DNA of 64,000 bases from Synchiropus splendidus (GCF_027744825.2 NC_071342.1:19502001-19566000); one strand, 5' to 3'. Shown: positions 23,001 through 36,259, counted from the first letter of the stretch. Numbers and translations are program-made. The notes: generated by a model not told the origin, from the sequence alone.

Positions 23001-26000
23001 ACACATTTGCATCAAATGCTCCTCTTTTGTTTTTTAAAACTGCAGCAGCTTGCAGCGCAAATCAATTCCAACTAACAGAAGTCAGGAGATGCTCGCGAAA
23101 ACAAAAGAGGCTCTGTCTTCCGGCTATTAAAAGCATTGAAGCTAAATACCAAAGTAAAGTTTCACGCATGACTCCACCACAGAATCACAACAATTTTTAG
23201 TTATACCAAGTGAGCGCGCTGACCTTTGCTGCGGACAGCGGCCTGTAACAAGAGTAATTATAATAAAGTACTGACCTTATAAACGAAACCCCGTCTCTCC
23301 TTTATTTCTGCGAGATGAGCGCCGTGCTAGTTGGTAGTCCGTGTCCAGTGTTTGCCCCCTTTGTTGTCAGTTATCCACAGAGTGGACAGATGGCTCCCTG
23401 TGCCCTCAGACCGGCTCGAGCGGAGGCTGGCTCTGCTCTTAGTCCCTCAGCTTAGCCCAAGATAAGCCCCTACGCAGGGCAAGTGAACCCGCATCTCATG
23501 CCTAATACTCCCTGTCACAGCCACCAAACAGGCGTTGCTCTGCGCACAGCTCCCCGGGCTGAAGAGGCCAGAGGGCAGGCGGCCGCTTCTTCTGCAGGAC
23601 ACTGCACCCAGCTACACAGGCAGTCACCACACATGAAAAAAAAATCTGTTTTAAAAAGAAAAGAAGCTTTGTTGACTGACGTTACTGTGTGACTAACAAC
23701 ACCACATGACTGCTGTGTTCTTTATTAGATTTTCAGAGAGCTTCCCGCCTGCACTGGGGCCCGGCTTCCTCTAAAAATAAACCTCCCAGTATGATTTTGG
23801 TGTCTTGTCCAAAGAACCTTACTAATTGAGGACTGAGAGGGACAATGTGGTGTTGCAGGAATATGGGGATGTTTCGCACAATGTCTTCATGGGGTGCTGC
23901 TCCCCCTTATCTGCGGCACCCTCCCCCCACACTAGTCTAGTAATGAGGCCATAGTGGATACAATACAGCCCTTCTGCACGGAAAAAAATGTATTCAACTC
24001 AGCCTCCAAATGGTGAAGGAAATGAATCAGTGAAGCATAAGTGGCATATTTAATTACTATTCACTGTGTTGCACGGAAACAATGATGGCTGCTGTGAGAC
24101 TCTCGGTCGCCTATCAAGCGTTCAAGCAGCCACATAACAGTCAGTTGGCAGCTCTCATTCGAATGTAACGCTTAGGTTCTGAGATTGAATTACTGCTTGT
24201 TTTATCTCAAGGAGGGTGAAACGTTTATTTCAATTTTGTTTTTGTGGTCGGACATTGGAATACAATCACTACCTTTATGTACCTTGTGTGTCAATGAGAT
24301 TAAAGAGGCTGGGATTATTTGAAATGGGATTACTGTGAAGTGATTACTCGGATGTTGCTGTCGACAGTCAAACCAGTCTGACCACAGTGGTAACAAACCT
24401 AGCTTTTGGCTAAAGAGTCAGGCATAATGTAAGATGGTGTCAGTTGGAGTTGTTAATATTTAATCGTCAAATGCAATTATTGACTACAGTGACTGTGTAT
24501 CATTGAGAGGTTTGGTTTAGTTCCAAGATCTGTACTGTGATTCATTATAGTAAATAAAAATTAAATTCTGAACGTGTGTTGTTTTCAGTTGTTTTTTTTT
24601 TTTTTATTCCCCAGGGAAGTGATATGAGCACCAGTGGAGTCATGATGTCAAGGAGCACTGGTGGAACGAGGTGCTGTTTTGTTGGCGAACTTATTTACTT
24701 GCACAGCTGGAGGTTTAGAGAGCAGACACTCTTTGATAGCAAGAGAAACAAGCAGAGTGTTGCTCTGTCACACCTCTCTTACATGTCATTTTGTGTTTTT
24801 CTTTTTTCTGTCTTCATTTTGTGATTGAATCCTGAGCAGGAGGACAATCAAAGTGTATCTATCTCATTGATCTTTTTAAATATCTAATATTATAGATGTA
24901 TGTATGACAGATGTATTTTCCCATTTACTGAAACAGAATAACCCTTCATAAAATATTCGGAAATTGATCTGATTTTTTGGCACCTTTTGCCACCGAGATC
25001 TGGGCAGAAATGTTCTACTGAATGTGTCAGCACATCTGCGCCCTGCTGTAGAAAGTAGCTCCATGTTGATGGGTGCTTTGGATAAAGTTAGGAAATCATT
25101 AAATTAACCATTTGGAGTTGCATTGTCATCTTCTTAAGATAGTCTTGCATTTTTTTTTGGCAGCGAATGCAATTATTTGCATTAACATGGCAATGATATT
25201 AAGTTGTCAACAGAAATCAAATTAAAAAGGAAAATGCAGATTTATTCTAGTATTAAAATGCCACCAAATGGATGATGCAGAGTGTTGCAGGACTCAAATA
25301 TTAACTATGAATAGATTTTAGTTGAAACTACTCTAAGCATAAATACAGGTTATAAATTCATACTACTAATAATTAAAATAATCAGAGGAAAATATGGACT
25401 TCAATCTCAAAAGTAGTTTTAAGTTTTTACAAATGATGTTGATGATTGGCAGCAGGAGTATTTGAACCAGTAGTAGTATGTACATCTTAGAAATTTGCGT
25501 GACTGTAAAATAATTCTGTGACATTAGAGATCAGAAATTAAATTTGATTGTCATTGTTTTACAGATATCCACATGCCAGCAAAATATGTGAAGATAAATC
25601 AATGCTGATTGGTTAAAGGTTTGCTTTTAAACATTACATTTCCTGTTATTTTTATGTTTCTTTTTATTATTCTTGTGTATTAAATTATTTTAGATCACTC
25701 TAATATATTGCACCAAAACATGAAGACAGATATGAGGCATGACAACTCAGTAGAGTGTTTACCTGAATACCTGACAACGTTAGTAAACGTTAGTAAATGT
25801 AATAAACAATGTTGTTTAATCGTATTTATTACATATATTTTATTACATTAATTTTAGACAGATATATAGATTGGCATTATTTAAAGCCATTGTCGATTCG
25901 AGGACGCTATTTTCAGATTTTAATGAATGAAAAATGAATGTCGAACTTGTTGCCATTTTGTCGGCACTTCCTGTCACGTGTTCTGTACAGACTGAAAACT

Positions 26001-26099
26001 TTATTGATACAAGTGTTCGGCAACAAAAACGAGAAGAATGACCAGCACGTGCGTCGAGACTGTCAGGCTGCGAACGCGCGCGCGAGTCAGCGGACTTCG
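20061..26099. other. Intergenic region between divergent pcbp4 and mocos
   Basis: Six kilobases without a supportable coding exon. It should contain the upstream non-coding exon(s) and promoter of pcbp4; a GC-richer patch at about 23280-23620 is one candidate but no splice donor is convincing. A compound microsatellite (TAC)n(TAA)n lies at 21754-21790. No transposon boundaries were recognised. Confidence 0.45.
21754..21790. repeat. Compound (TAC)n/(TAA)n microsatellite
   Basis: About six TAC units followed directly by about six TAA units. Confidence 0.85.
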
Positions 26100-26176
26100 A
26101 CCCCCGTCACGTGACCGCGATAAACATGCGGCTTTAAAAAGTTGTTTCAGCGCAGCGACAGTTGTGTAACACCATC
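26100..26176 (+). promoter_or_regulatory. Probable mocos core promoter
   Basis: A perfect palindromic E-box/CLEAR-type site, GTCACGTGAC (26106-26115), is followed by a TATA-like TTTAAAA word (26133-26139), 44 bp before the mocos ATG at 26177. CpG dinucleotides are dense from about 26050 (CGCGCGCG at 26075-26083). Known binders of this motif class are USF and MiT/TFE factors; binding here is inferred only. Confidence 0.55.
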
Positions 26177-29100
26177 ATGGAGACAGTCAACCACTTCCAA
26201 ACCTTTAAGGAACTCGGCATCGACTATGGTTATGAAGACGACTTAAACGATGTCCTCCGAAGAGAGTTCACGCGAATGAAAGGTAATAACGTTGTAAATA
26301 ACAGCGCTGTAAATGTAATGTCCGACGTCGCAACTGTTCCAGGAATTACATACTTGGATCATGCAGCGGCGACTCTTTACCCAGAATCTGCAGTGAAGGA
26401 GTACTTCTTGGATATTTCAAGGAACGTATACGGTAAGGAAAGTGCCTGTCAAGTGAAGAAGTATGGATTTAAAGTGAAGCAGTGGTGTCATTTATGCTGA
26501 ATAGGAAACCCTCACAGCCACAACTCCAGCAGCCGACTGACACATGACACCATAGAGAGGGTCAGATATAGGTGAAGTGGGTTCACTCCTCATGGTTTTA
26601 TTGGTACCTTCCAGTGTTGAATAAGTTAATATGGAACTTTTTCTTCCAGGGTATTGCAGCACTTCAACGCAGACCCTGAGGAATACTCTGTTATTTTCAC
26701 GTCTGGGTGTACAGCTGCTCTCAAATTAGTTGCTGAAAGCTTCCCTTGGAGGCCGCAATCCGAGAGCGAGTCAGCCAGTCACTTCTGCCACCTCGCTGAT
26801 AATCACACGTCTGTCGTCGGAATACGGGCTCTGGCGTCTGACCGGGGAGCTGCTATCCTGCCCGTGGCCCTGCAGGATGTGGAGAACACAGCCAAAGACC
26901 AAAGTCAAAGTGAGGATGTCGCTTGCCTGACGCCACACCTTTTCTGCTACCCTGCTCAGAGCAACTTCTCGGGACGCAAGTATCCCCTCGACCATGTGAA
27001 GGCCATCCAAGCACGACAGCTTTACCCGGCATGTAAACACCCAGGACGCTGGTTTGTGCTGCTGGACGCAGCATCTTATGTCAGCTGCTCCCCTCTCAGC
27101 CTCCGAGACTGTCCTGCAGATTTTATTCCTATTTCTTTCTACAAGATGTTTGGTTTCCCCACTGGCCTTGGTGCTCTTTTGCTCAGTAAGGACGCAGCCA
27201 GCATACTGAAAAAGACTTATTTTGGAGGTGGTACAGCTGCCGCTTACCTTTCAGGAGAAGATTATTATGTGCAGGCAGCAAACATCTCTGACAGGTGAAG
27301 TGTCTTACAAGTCTGCCTGTGCTCTGAAGGCACTGAAATGACTCTGTTGTGTTTGTTCAATCAAGGTTCGAAGATGGAACTGTGTCGTTTTTGGAAATTG
27401 TTGCTCTCAATCACAGTTTTGAGGCCCTGTACAGGATCACAGGTAATGTGGGGCTCACACAATATCTTGCGTGTAGAAGGTGACGTGTGTCTTGGATGTC
27501 TAGCTGGAGCGTATTGACATTTTTAATCTTAAATTAGCATGCAAAAAAAAAACATAGTTCAAAAATGCTTGTATGACAGCAAAATTATTTGTTGGCAAAA
27601 ATATTTAATATAATGTACTAATAAGGGAATGTGATACTAAAATTCACAGAATCAAAGTAAAGTCGAGTGTATATATATATATGAATACAAATAATTGCAT
27701 AAAATAATGCAGTCATATTGATACTTTGACAATGACAAAAAACATTCATTAAATATTTCTAGTTATTTTAAATCATGTTGAAATAGCCCTCCTAAATATC
27801 TTTATTCCTAAAATGACATCGACCTTGTGAGAGCCTGTAGCAAAGTCATAATGAGGCCCGAGAGCCTCATGATGTGTATTTTGTTCTAAGTGCAAGTTGA
27901 TAATGGCTGCTTAAGCATTTGTCTAGCTCAGAGTAATTTCCATGATAGTGTTTGTTCTAATATTTACTCTTAAATAATTCACATATACTACAATCTCCCT
28001 TCAATAGACGTGTCATTAAAATCCTATTGAGGGCAAGCAGTCACATCTTTGCTCCTCTTTTCCTTGCAGGGGGAATGGCCAACATCCAGCGGCACACATT
28101 CGGCCTGGCGCGCTACACTTACATGCTGCTGTCAAGTCTTTGCCATGGCAACGGTCGACCGGCGGCTCGCATATACACCGAAGGCCAGTTTGAGAGTCCG
28201 AGCACACAGGGAGCAGTCCTTAACTTCAACCTCATCGATTCCCATGGAAAAATAGTTGGATATTCTCAGGTGCACACACCGCACTTTCTGCATAATCTTT
28301 TTCATGATTCTAACGGGGAGTGAACCCCAACAGGTGGACAGAATGGCTGCTCTGTACAATATCCATGTGCGCACCGGCTGTTTCTGCAACACGGGTGCAT
28401 GTCAGAGTTACCTCGGGATCAGCAACCAGCAGATGAGGACCAATCTGCAGGTGTGAGCAGGAGACTGAACTCTGAAGTCACAATAGAGAGGACAGCATGT
28501 ACTGTATGTCTGTGTGTTGCAGGCTGGCCACGTCTGTGGAGACGCCATCGACCTGGTGGATGGTCGTCCGACCGGTTCCGTCCGCGCTTCCTTTGGCTAC
28601 ATGTCAACATTTGAAGACTGTCAAAGGCTGCTGAGCTTCATAGCAGAGTGCTTTGTGGAGAAACCAGTGACAGTGGACCGGGACCGACTGGAGGCACTTA
28701 AGGCCACAGCAGCATCTGAGAGTTTCAATGAAAGTCTTCCCATCACAAATTGTGAAAAGAAAATGCTGTGCGTAGGCAAGAAGCAGAAACTCGCAGCAGC
28801 ATCACTGGAGGGATTTAAGGGGATAAACCCAAGCAGCTGTGAAGAGCCTTACACTCTGACCAACATCTACATATATCCTGTCAAATCTTGTGGAGCGTTT
28901 GAGGTAAGAGGGTTTCTTTGCTGTGTCTCTGTCAGTGTACTGCATCGCTCGCCTGCAGGTCTCCAACTGGCCGGTGGGATCTCGAGGTCTGCTGTACGAC
29001 CGAGGGTGGATGGTGGTGAATGGAAACGATGTGTGTTTAAGTCAGAAGAGAGAGCCGCGTCTGTGTCTCATTCGCCCTGAAGTCCACCTGCCTTCTAACA

Positions 29101-32100
29101 CGCTCCACCTACAGGCGGCAGGTCAGGCTGCTTCTATTGCCAAAATCTTGTGCCAAGTGAGTCACAGATTTCTATTTTGTTGCTCATCAGGGATGGAGGG
29201 GATCTCTGTTCCTCTAGAAGGAACCATGGGAGCAAACTATCCCGAGTGTCAGAGTAAAGTTTGTGGGGACAGGTGAGATGATTCAATGTACACACCTGAA
29301 CAATAGCTGACATATGGCTACAGACAACAGTCGTTGTGACGATGCTGTGGAGACTTTCTTCCCAAGAAAGGACTTCGGTTCTTCCCTCAGGCTGGAATAG
29401 AACCTGTGAACTTCTTGCTTCTTCGATATAACACTGCCGATTCCAAACAAAGGCATTCTTCACTGCCCATTGTGAGTTAATGAGTGATATTCAGGTTATA
29501 GCACCTCCATTTTCCCCATAGATGTTCACAGAATTTGCCTCCTAAAATGATTTATGCCGTGACCCAGACTGCATTATACCTGAACGGATATCGCTCTCTC
29601 ACTTACTCTCAGGGTGGAGACGGTGGACTGCGGGGACGAGGCTGCGATGTGGCTCACCAAGTTCCTCGGACAGCCCTGTCGCTTGATAAGACAAAATCCT
29701 AATTCCACACGAGACAAGAAGCAAAGGCCCGGCAGAGGTAGTACTGATCATTTGTGAGGCAAGCCTATTGAATACTGATTATTTTAGCTGCGGATGAATA
29801 ATAGCATTATGTCGGCCAAATTTAATGAAAATGAAATAGAAAGTTTCCTTTTGGCTGGTACTTCCATCTCCAGCATCTGGTCCAACTCTGTCTCTCCTCG
29901 CCTTGTGTCCAAACTATCTCTGAGGGGCTTTTCACACTGCCGGTTCTGTCTCCGGTGGCCTCAGTTCGATTCGCCCCCTACTGTGCAGCCTCGCACCTCT
30001 GCGCCTTTTTTCTCCTCATCTGGTGGAGCTCTGCGCAAAATAGCTGGTTTGTGACCCACGATGAAGAACATCTAAAGGAAGTCGTCATCAGCTACGCAAC
30101 TAGCTATTTAACACCATCGGGTTGACCTCCTTATTCCTGTCAATTCTTAGCACTACGAGTCGTCCTCACCTCAGATATGAACTGATGACGGACCTCCGCC
30201 ACAGCTGTAACAGAATGTGGTGTCACAGCCGAAACAAAACATGGAAGAGTGTTGTCATGTTTATTTTACAAGGAAATAGCGAAAACAAGCTGCGTAATAC
30301 GGATTGTCTTGATTTATCCACACAGCCGTGACAACACATTGAACACAGTGAGAGAGATTACTGACAGTCGAGAAGATTTTAATCATTGAAGTACAGATCC
30401 AGACGTCAGAAATGATCAATGAATAATCTGGTGATCTTCAGTAACTTGTGGAAAATCAAGCTGCGTCTTTCTTCCTCGCAGTCGTCCTCATGCAGACATC
30501 TGCACTGCAGGCACATCACGACAGTGAAAGCAGTTACTGTAGCTGTACTGTACCTGCAGCTGCCGTTGCACACCTCAGTATTCTGGGAGTTTGAGAAGTT
30601 GTTTTTGAACGATGATATGCGCCCAGACAGCAATCTGGCCCTTTAATGCCCTGCATTTATGGAGTCGCGCTGTTAACTTGTTTTCCAGCATCTAGCGCTA
30701 TCTAGAGTTGCCTGAGACGAGAAGCTCACCACCCACTGAGAGTTTCCCAAGACTAAGTGCAGCTCTCCAAGCGTGATGTAGTCTGCGGTCAAAACCTGAC
30801 TCACTTATGTTCACATCTCGGACAACCGAGCCGAAAGAGCTCTGTCTCGAGACAGAACCCACAGTGTGAAACCGCCCTAACTTTGTCTCATAACTTGTTC
30901 CTTTCATGTTGTATTTTCTGATCTTGTCCTTTTATCTTCATCCCTGACTGACCCCTGAGTCTCTAAACCATTCACCATGGCAGTGACCACTATTGTCCAT
31001 CACCTTCCCCGTTGCTATTACCCTGACATCCCTGTTGTCTCCACCATGCCTGCACTCTCTGCCTACCTAGCCACTCACTGAGGTACCAGTCACTCTCTGC
31101 CTCTTCACTCTTCCTCACGCCTCCTTCTCATTCATTCCTCTTCTCGCCAGCTCATGCCTGCTCCCACAGATCACCAGCAAACATTGTCATCCACAGGCAC
31201 TTATCTTTACTGAACCAACTACAGTTCATCTTATTCACATCAAAAGATAAGACTCATTGTTTTATTATCCACCCATTCTCACTGCCAAGGCGTCAAATTA
31301 TTTTCATTTGAGACAGAGATGTTTAGAGGCGTCGCTCTGAGATGAAAAGGTCCATTTGATGATATGAACTATTTCCTCTGATTTTTGTCTAAATTCTGCT
31401 TCCTTTTCCAGTGTTATACAGTTTATTCTTAGCTCTCTCTCTTGCTTTAGTTTGACAGCAGTGGTGTCATTATATATGCTTAAACTGTATACACACACGA
31501 CCTGAGCAGAGGGATCATGTGCCCTCCCTTTATGTGCACACGCTTCAATCTTTCCAAATTTACATCTACAATCACAGAGTCAACAGTGGACAGCCGCCAA
31601 CTTCCGTCATGCTGAGTTAAGATATTTACTTTACCAATATGATATCATGACTGACACTTTTTTGGTTCCGACCTCCAGTAATATGCATAAAAGCTGGCAC
31701 AAGCAGAGCTCAGTAGCAGCTATGTCCCCGAGCTAACTTGGTGCACAGCCGCTGTGAACTCAAACAACATGGCTGTCTGTCACAGGCATGCAGGCGGTTT
31801 GAAGCCGAGATAAGTGACGCTGCCTAGAACTGACACCATCATTTGGGTAACATGACGTCTTGTTCTCGTAGCTGCCACCTCCACTTCTCTCTCTCTGGTG
31901 AATGAAGCTCAGTATCTGATGATCAACCGAGCCAGCGTGGAGCACATTCGAGATCTAATGAGGAGCAGGTTTGAACACAACATGCGGCCCGGCGTTTGGC
32001 TGCTACCTACTATTTCCGCCATTGCACTTTCAGAATGGACGGCTCCGAGGGCGATCAGCTCCCCGACACAGAGAATGTCATTAGCCGCTTTCGAGCTAAT

Positions 32101-34540
32101 TTGGTCATCGCTGGTGTAGAACCATTTGAGGAGGATAATTGGTCACAGTTATTCGTGGGCAACACACGTTTCACGGTGAGCCTCCGGTTAAATGGCGGTG
32201 CCTGCAATTGTGGCTGATGCAGATCTTACTGGAATAACTGTGTTGCCTTTGCCGTTAATACAAAGGTTGGAGGCCCTTGTGGACGCTGCCAGATGGTTGG
32301 CGTGGATCAGGACACTGGGAGCAAAACAAGAGAGCCACTGATGTCCCTCTCCTCCTTCCGTTCTGGGAAGGTCAGTGAAAACATATTGATTCCACAGCTG
32401 CGGGATGTGTGTCAAGCATTCCTGATGTTGTCTGAATCTATCACAGCCCTTGTTCAATTCCTGCAACAGACCAAATGTGCTTTTAATAATGTAATGTATC
32501 ATAAACACAGAGGCATCAATCTTTCACCTCTCGATGGATTTTCAAGAGACTCATTTATTCATCTTCATATTAATCTCTCGGTAGATGACACCTTGACCTT
32601 AGATTCAGATTAATTGGTAAGTCCCAAGGTGTCTCTGCACATGGAGACCTGTGAGCTAACGCAGGACGCTGTGTCTGGTTCTTTTACGAAATTAAATTTA
32701 CATAAATTTATATTTTATCCTCTGCTATTATGTTGTAAGGTCATAGGGGCAGCAGTCTAAGCAAAAAAGCCCGGATCTCAGCATGATGAGATCATCAAAC
32801 TCCTTTGATAATAATGATAATAATAACAACAACGACAACAATAATAATAATAATAAAATAACAACAATAATAAGAACAATAATAGTAATAACAGCTAGCT
32901 AAACTGCAGCCACTGCGTGACATGCGCAGGTCATGAGCTTCCACAACACTGTCAATAGAGAACATTTGTCTATCATGACCCCCCGCTAACCACCCAGACC
33001 AACACCTCTGGTGAACCTGCAGTGATAGTGACAGGACACTCAAGTACACTCATTCACCAAGCTACTCTGGCTTTATTGGCTAGGACTTGGTGGGAAGAAA
33101 CTGTCTGCAGGATTTATTCGCGGAGTGTTTGATTTAAACACGTGAAAACAAAGGAACCGAAGAGTCGTTTATGAATAATAAAGTCCAACATGGGTTCTGG
33201 CGACCTTTGCATTCAAAGAGGTCTGTGCCTCTGACAGCTCTCATTCAGGTTCACCACAACATGCTGGGAGCTATGTTTCCGTCTGTCAACTCACACATCT
33301 TCCAAGTAGTATGAATCTGAATGCGGTCCTTCATAAATGTTGCAACAGAAAAGTGTAAAAAAAAAAAAAAAAAGATGGGGACGCCTGCTGCAAGGGTCAC
33401 TAAGGTGTGAGCACAAGTTCCATTCGCCACCAAGACTCCAACAATCTTTCTAGCTGCGGAGAATAGTTAAAGAAATATTTGAGTTTATAGATGTGGCTTT
33501 GTGACTCATAATAGTTCAGTAAAGTAGATTTTCATGTGTAAAATTATTTTTTTTTAATTGAAAGCATTTTTTAACACTGGAGGTGTCTGTATGGTTTCCT
33601 CAGTGTTCAATAAAAACTGCTTCCAAGAACGATCATGCTTTTATGTGTTATCGTTCTGAATCGTTGATGTTAAACCAGCATGGGGGTTTGTTGAGACTGT
33701 CATAACACGAGTTAACACAGGAGTTTTAATCTAGGAAGCCATGTTTTCAGACACTTTTTGAGAATCACCTAGTGTTTCTATCTTCAACCATAACACTCTA
33801 TGTTACACTGTTGTCGGATCAGCAGTGGAGGTCACTATCGGCTTCCTTTGCTGCCTCCCGCAGTCTGGGTGCCAGCCTCCTGCGCCCTTGCTGTCCCTCA
33901 ACTGCCTGCTCCCACTCTTGTTTTTGAAATCGAATGGCTTCATTCCCTCCCTCTGAAACATTACTTGGGCTTGTTAGTGCCGTGATGTTTCTTGGTTGTT
34001 ACTAAGCACCACAGCCTCCATCAGGTCCCAAGGTGTGAAAATCAATCTCTGCATTACACTTCGACCAACCTGCCTCACTACTGCATGGATGGTACAGACT
34101 AAATGTATTTGTCATGAGCAGAAATTGATCGTCGACAAATAGCTGTGGTTGCTAGTTAGAGCAATTTGGATCGGAAGATTAGATTAGTTTCAGTTTGGCT
34201 GGGATGAGACGCTGAAGAATTCTCTGTGGGAGGAAACTTCAGTCTGTTGTACTGCTGCTGTCAGTAGGCAGACTTTTCTCATGAACATCACATGTGTCAG
34301 TTAGTTTTGGGGATTTTTTTCTACATGATTGTTGTTTCCATGTCTGCATTGAGAAGAGGTTTTTCATGTACATCATTCTAACCGTCTTCCTTCACTGAAT
34401 TTTTTTTTCTTCTCCACTAGGTGACTTTTGGCGTTTACTTGACCCACCATCTACCCGAGGGCTCCACCTCGGCCGGACTCCTGTCTGTTGGGTCCCTTGT
34501 ACATGCTGATGGTCACGCCCCCGCAGGACAGCACCCATGA
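26177..34540 (+). CDS. mocos: Molybdenum cofactor sulfurase (15 exons, 838 aa)
   Basis: Transfers sulfur from L-cysteine to the molybdenum cofactor, activating xanthine dehydrogenase and aldehyde oxidase in the cytosol. Exons: 26177-26282, 26343-26432, 26505-26571, 26650-27294, 27366-27442, 28070-28269, 28334-28450, 28523-28903, 28959-29121, 29191-29272, 29613-29737, 31872-31968, 32034-32175, 32266-32370, 34421-34540 (2517 bp). The N-terminal two thirds is a NifS-like PLP-dependent class V aminotransferase: ITYLDHAAATLYP near residue 37, Asp227 in VLLDAASYVS, PLP lysine Lys253 in SFYKMFGFPTG. The persulfide cysteine lies in RTGCFCNTGAC (Cys411/Cys413). The C-terminus is a MOSC domain, from YPVKSCGAFE through LSLVNEAQYLMIN to GGPCGRCQM. 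Start chosen for its good context (ATCATGG) and match to the family N-terminus. Length is a little below human (888 aa) because the linker is shorter. Several introns are extremely short (55-72 bp). A poly(A) signal lies at 34613-34618. Confidence 0.95.
29924..30877. mobile_element. Probable DNA-transposon remnant with terminal inverted repeats (mocos intron 11)
   Basis: The left end (GGGGCTTTTCACACTG then GGTTCTGTCTC, 29924 to about 29952) recurs inverted at the right end (GAGACAGAACCC then CAGTGTGAAACCGCCC, about 30849-30877). About 25 of 30 bases match. The 950-bp interior has no protein-like frame, so the element would be non-autonomous. I could not find a convincing target-site duplication, so the superfamily is open. 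Confidence 0.6.
32806..32882. repeat. Imperfect (AAT)n/(AAC)n microsatellite
   Basis: Trinucleotide array of AAT, AAC and GAC variants inside the 2-kb mocos intron 14 (32371-34420). Confidence 0.85.
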
Positions 34541-36259
34541 TGTTGCCTTCTGTTATCACTCACTGGACACATTAGCGGATGTTATTTCACAGGGTCATTC
34601 TGGGTCAGCAGCAATAAAAAACCGAACCAATTGTGTACACAGTTGTCGATCAAACAACATTAAAAGATTTATAGACGCGCTTCCATCTTTCTTCACAGCT
34701 CCACTGCAGAATTCTTTGTCGAGTTCTCTCACTGCGACGGGTCTTTGTAACAAAAAGCATTAACACATTACCTTTTTACTGCAAAGGGCTCATTATATGG
34801 AACTTGAATGTGCGGCTGCTGTTGCATAGAAAACATGACACTCTGACGCACTAATCACTGCTGTTTATTATCCTGCCAAAACTTCCTTTCTGTCGGGGAG
34901 TCCTGTGGAGATTTACAGCACTTTTTATTCAGAACACAGCCTCTAAAGTGCTGCCAAAATTCTCTTCCTCGGAGAGAGAAGAAAGCAAGAAATTGTGTTA
35001 TGTATGAGCTGGTTATTAAGATGCTGCAGTGGACCACTTAATTAATGCCAAAGGGTTAATAGTTTGCTGAATAATGAAGGATGTTATAGACACGTGCCGA
35101 CTAAAAGGACGAGACAATGATGTGCATCGAATAATTTTACAAATTCTAATGAAATTACTCTTCTTTTTCTTTTCGAAACGTTTTTAGATTTGTCTTTTAT
35201 CTGTTTATGCAAATGATGGTTTAAAGCTCATCATCATTTTCTGCTATTTTTTTTTATTTATTTTGTGCGTATGTATTTTGTAACTTTTTTTGTTTTTATG
35301 CCAGTGAATGCTATTATTTAAAACTTTATTATATATGGGGGTGTGCTGCGTTTTTAAACACCTTTGTGACTTCTTTTGTGTTTGTGTGCTGAATTTAAAT
35401 CAGTTCTGTTAAATATTAATAGTTTGAGGGTATTGGTCTGTTGTCGCGGCATTCACCTGGGAGCCGATGAATTATGGCCTGTGCGACGAAAGGGAGAGGG
35501 ATGCAGTTGCTTTTTACCTGAAAACCAGATCATTATTGTAATGATTACATTTTATGTACCACAACGCTTGGTTCAGATTACACCAGGGGGCATCATGAAA
35601 TACTTGTACACAGGTAATCTTGCCCACTCTGTGTTCTTCAGAGACTGGAAAATGTATTAAGGGTCACGTTACAAGTCTTTTTATTGTATATTTTAATTTA
35701 TTTATGTCCATGTTTTTTCCAATTTACACTTATAATAAATAATTAAAATAGTTGGGAATACATTTGTTAATAATCCTTCTTATGAATATATATGTTTAAT
35801 GTTTTTTTTAGTCACACTACTCAGCTCCATTTTATTGTTTTTACTTTCATCATGTACCTTATTAACGTTTTCCAGCCTCAAATTATGGAATGCCAGGAGT
35901 GAGAGGAGACAGTAACAGGAAGCAAAGTGGAACTATATTTCAAAAATAATTTGAAAATGGTTGTTCTATTTATTTCCAAACATTTAATGAGTGAGAAGTG
36001 AACATCAACAATTTCTCACTTTCGAGAGAATTATTGTTTTTTTTTTCATGATCCTTTTCCCGTTCTTTATTTAAGGTGGCGTAATTCGAAGCGTTGCCTG
36101 ACCTGTTTACCAGGATGTCAAAAAATCTCGCCACCTTAAGAAACTACTACTTCCGTTAGTAACATTATGCACTTCGACCGAAGTTCTGACTGTATTTTAT
36201 ATAACAGTTTAATGATAAAGCATTTGTGTGACTCTATGGTGAAGCATTGCTAGTGCGAG
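34541..36259. other. mocos 3' UTR and spacer to the ABHD12B-like gene
   Basis: The proximal part is mocos 3' UTR with AATAAA at 34613-34618. The rest is AT-rich without coding signal. Near the downstream gene lies a perfect 11-bp inverted repeat, TTAAGGTGGCG (36071-36081) and CGCCACCTTAA (36129-36139), spacer 47 bp. Confidence 0.5.
34613..34618 (+). terminator. Candidate mocos poly(A) signal
   Basis: Canonical AATAAA 73 bp after the mocos stop codon. Confidence 0.5.

Noticed and set aside
33800..33985. 61-codon plus-strand frame in mocos intron 14
   Set aside because: No protein resemblance and not needed for the mocos frame: exon 14 (ending 32370) joins 34421 in phase with the family sequence.
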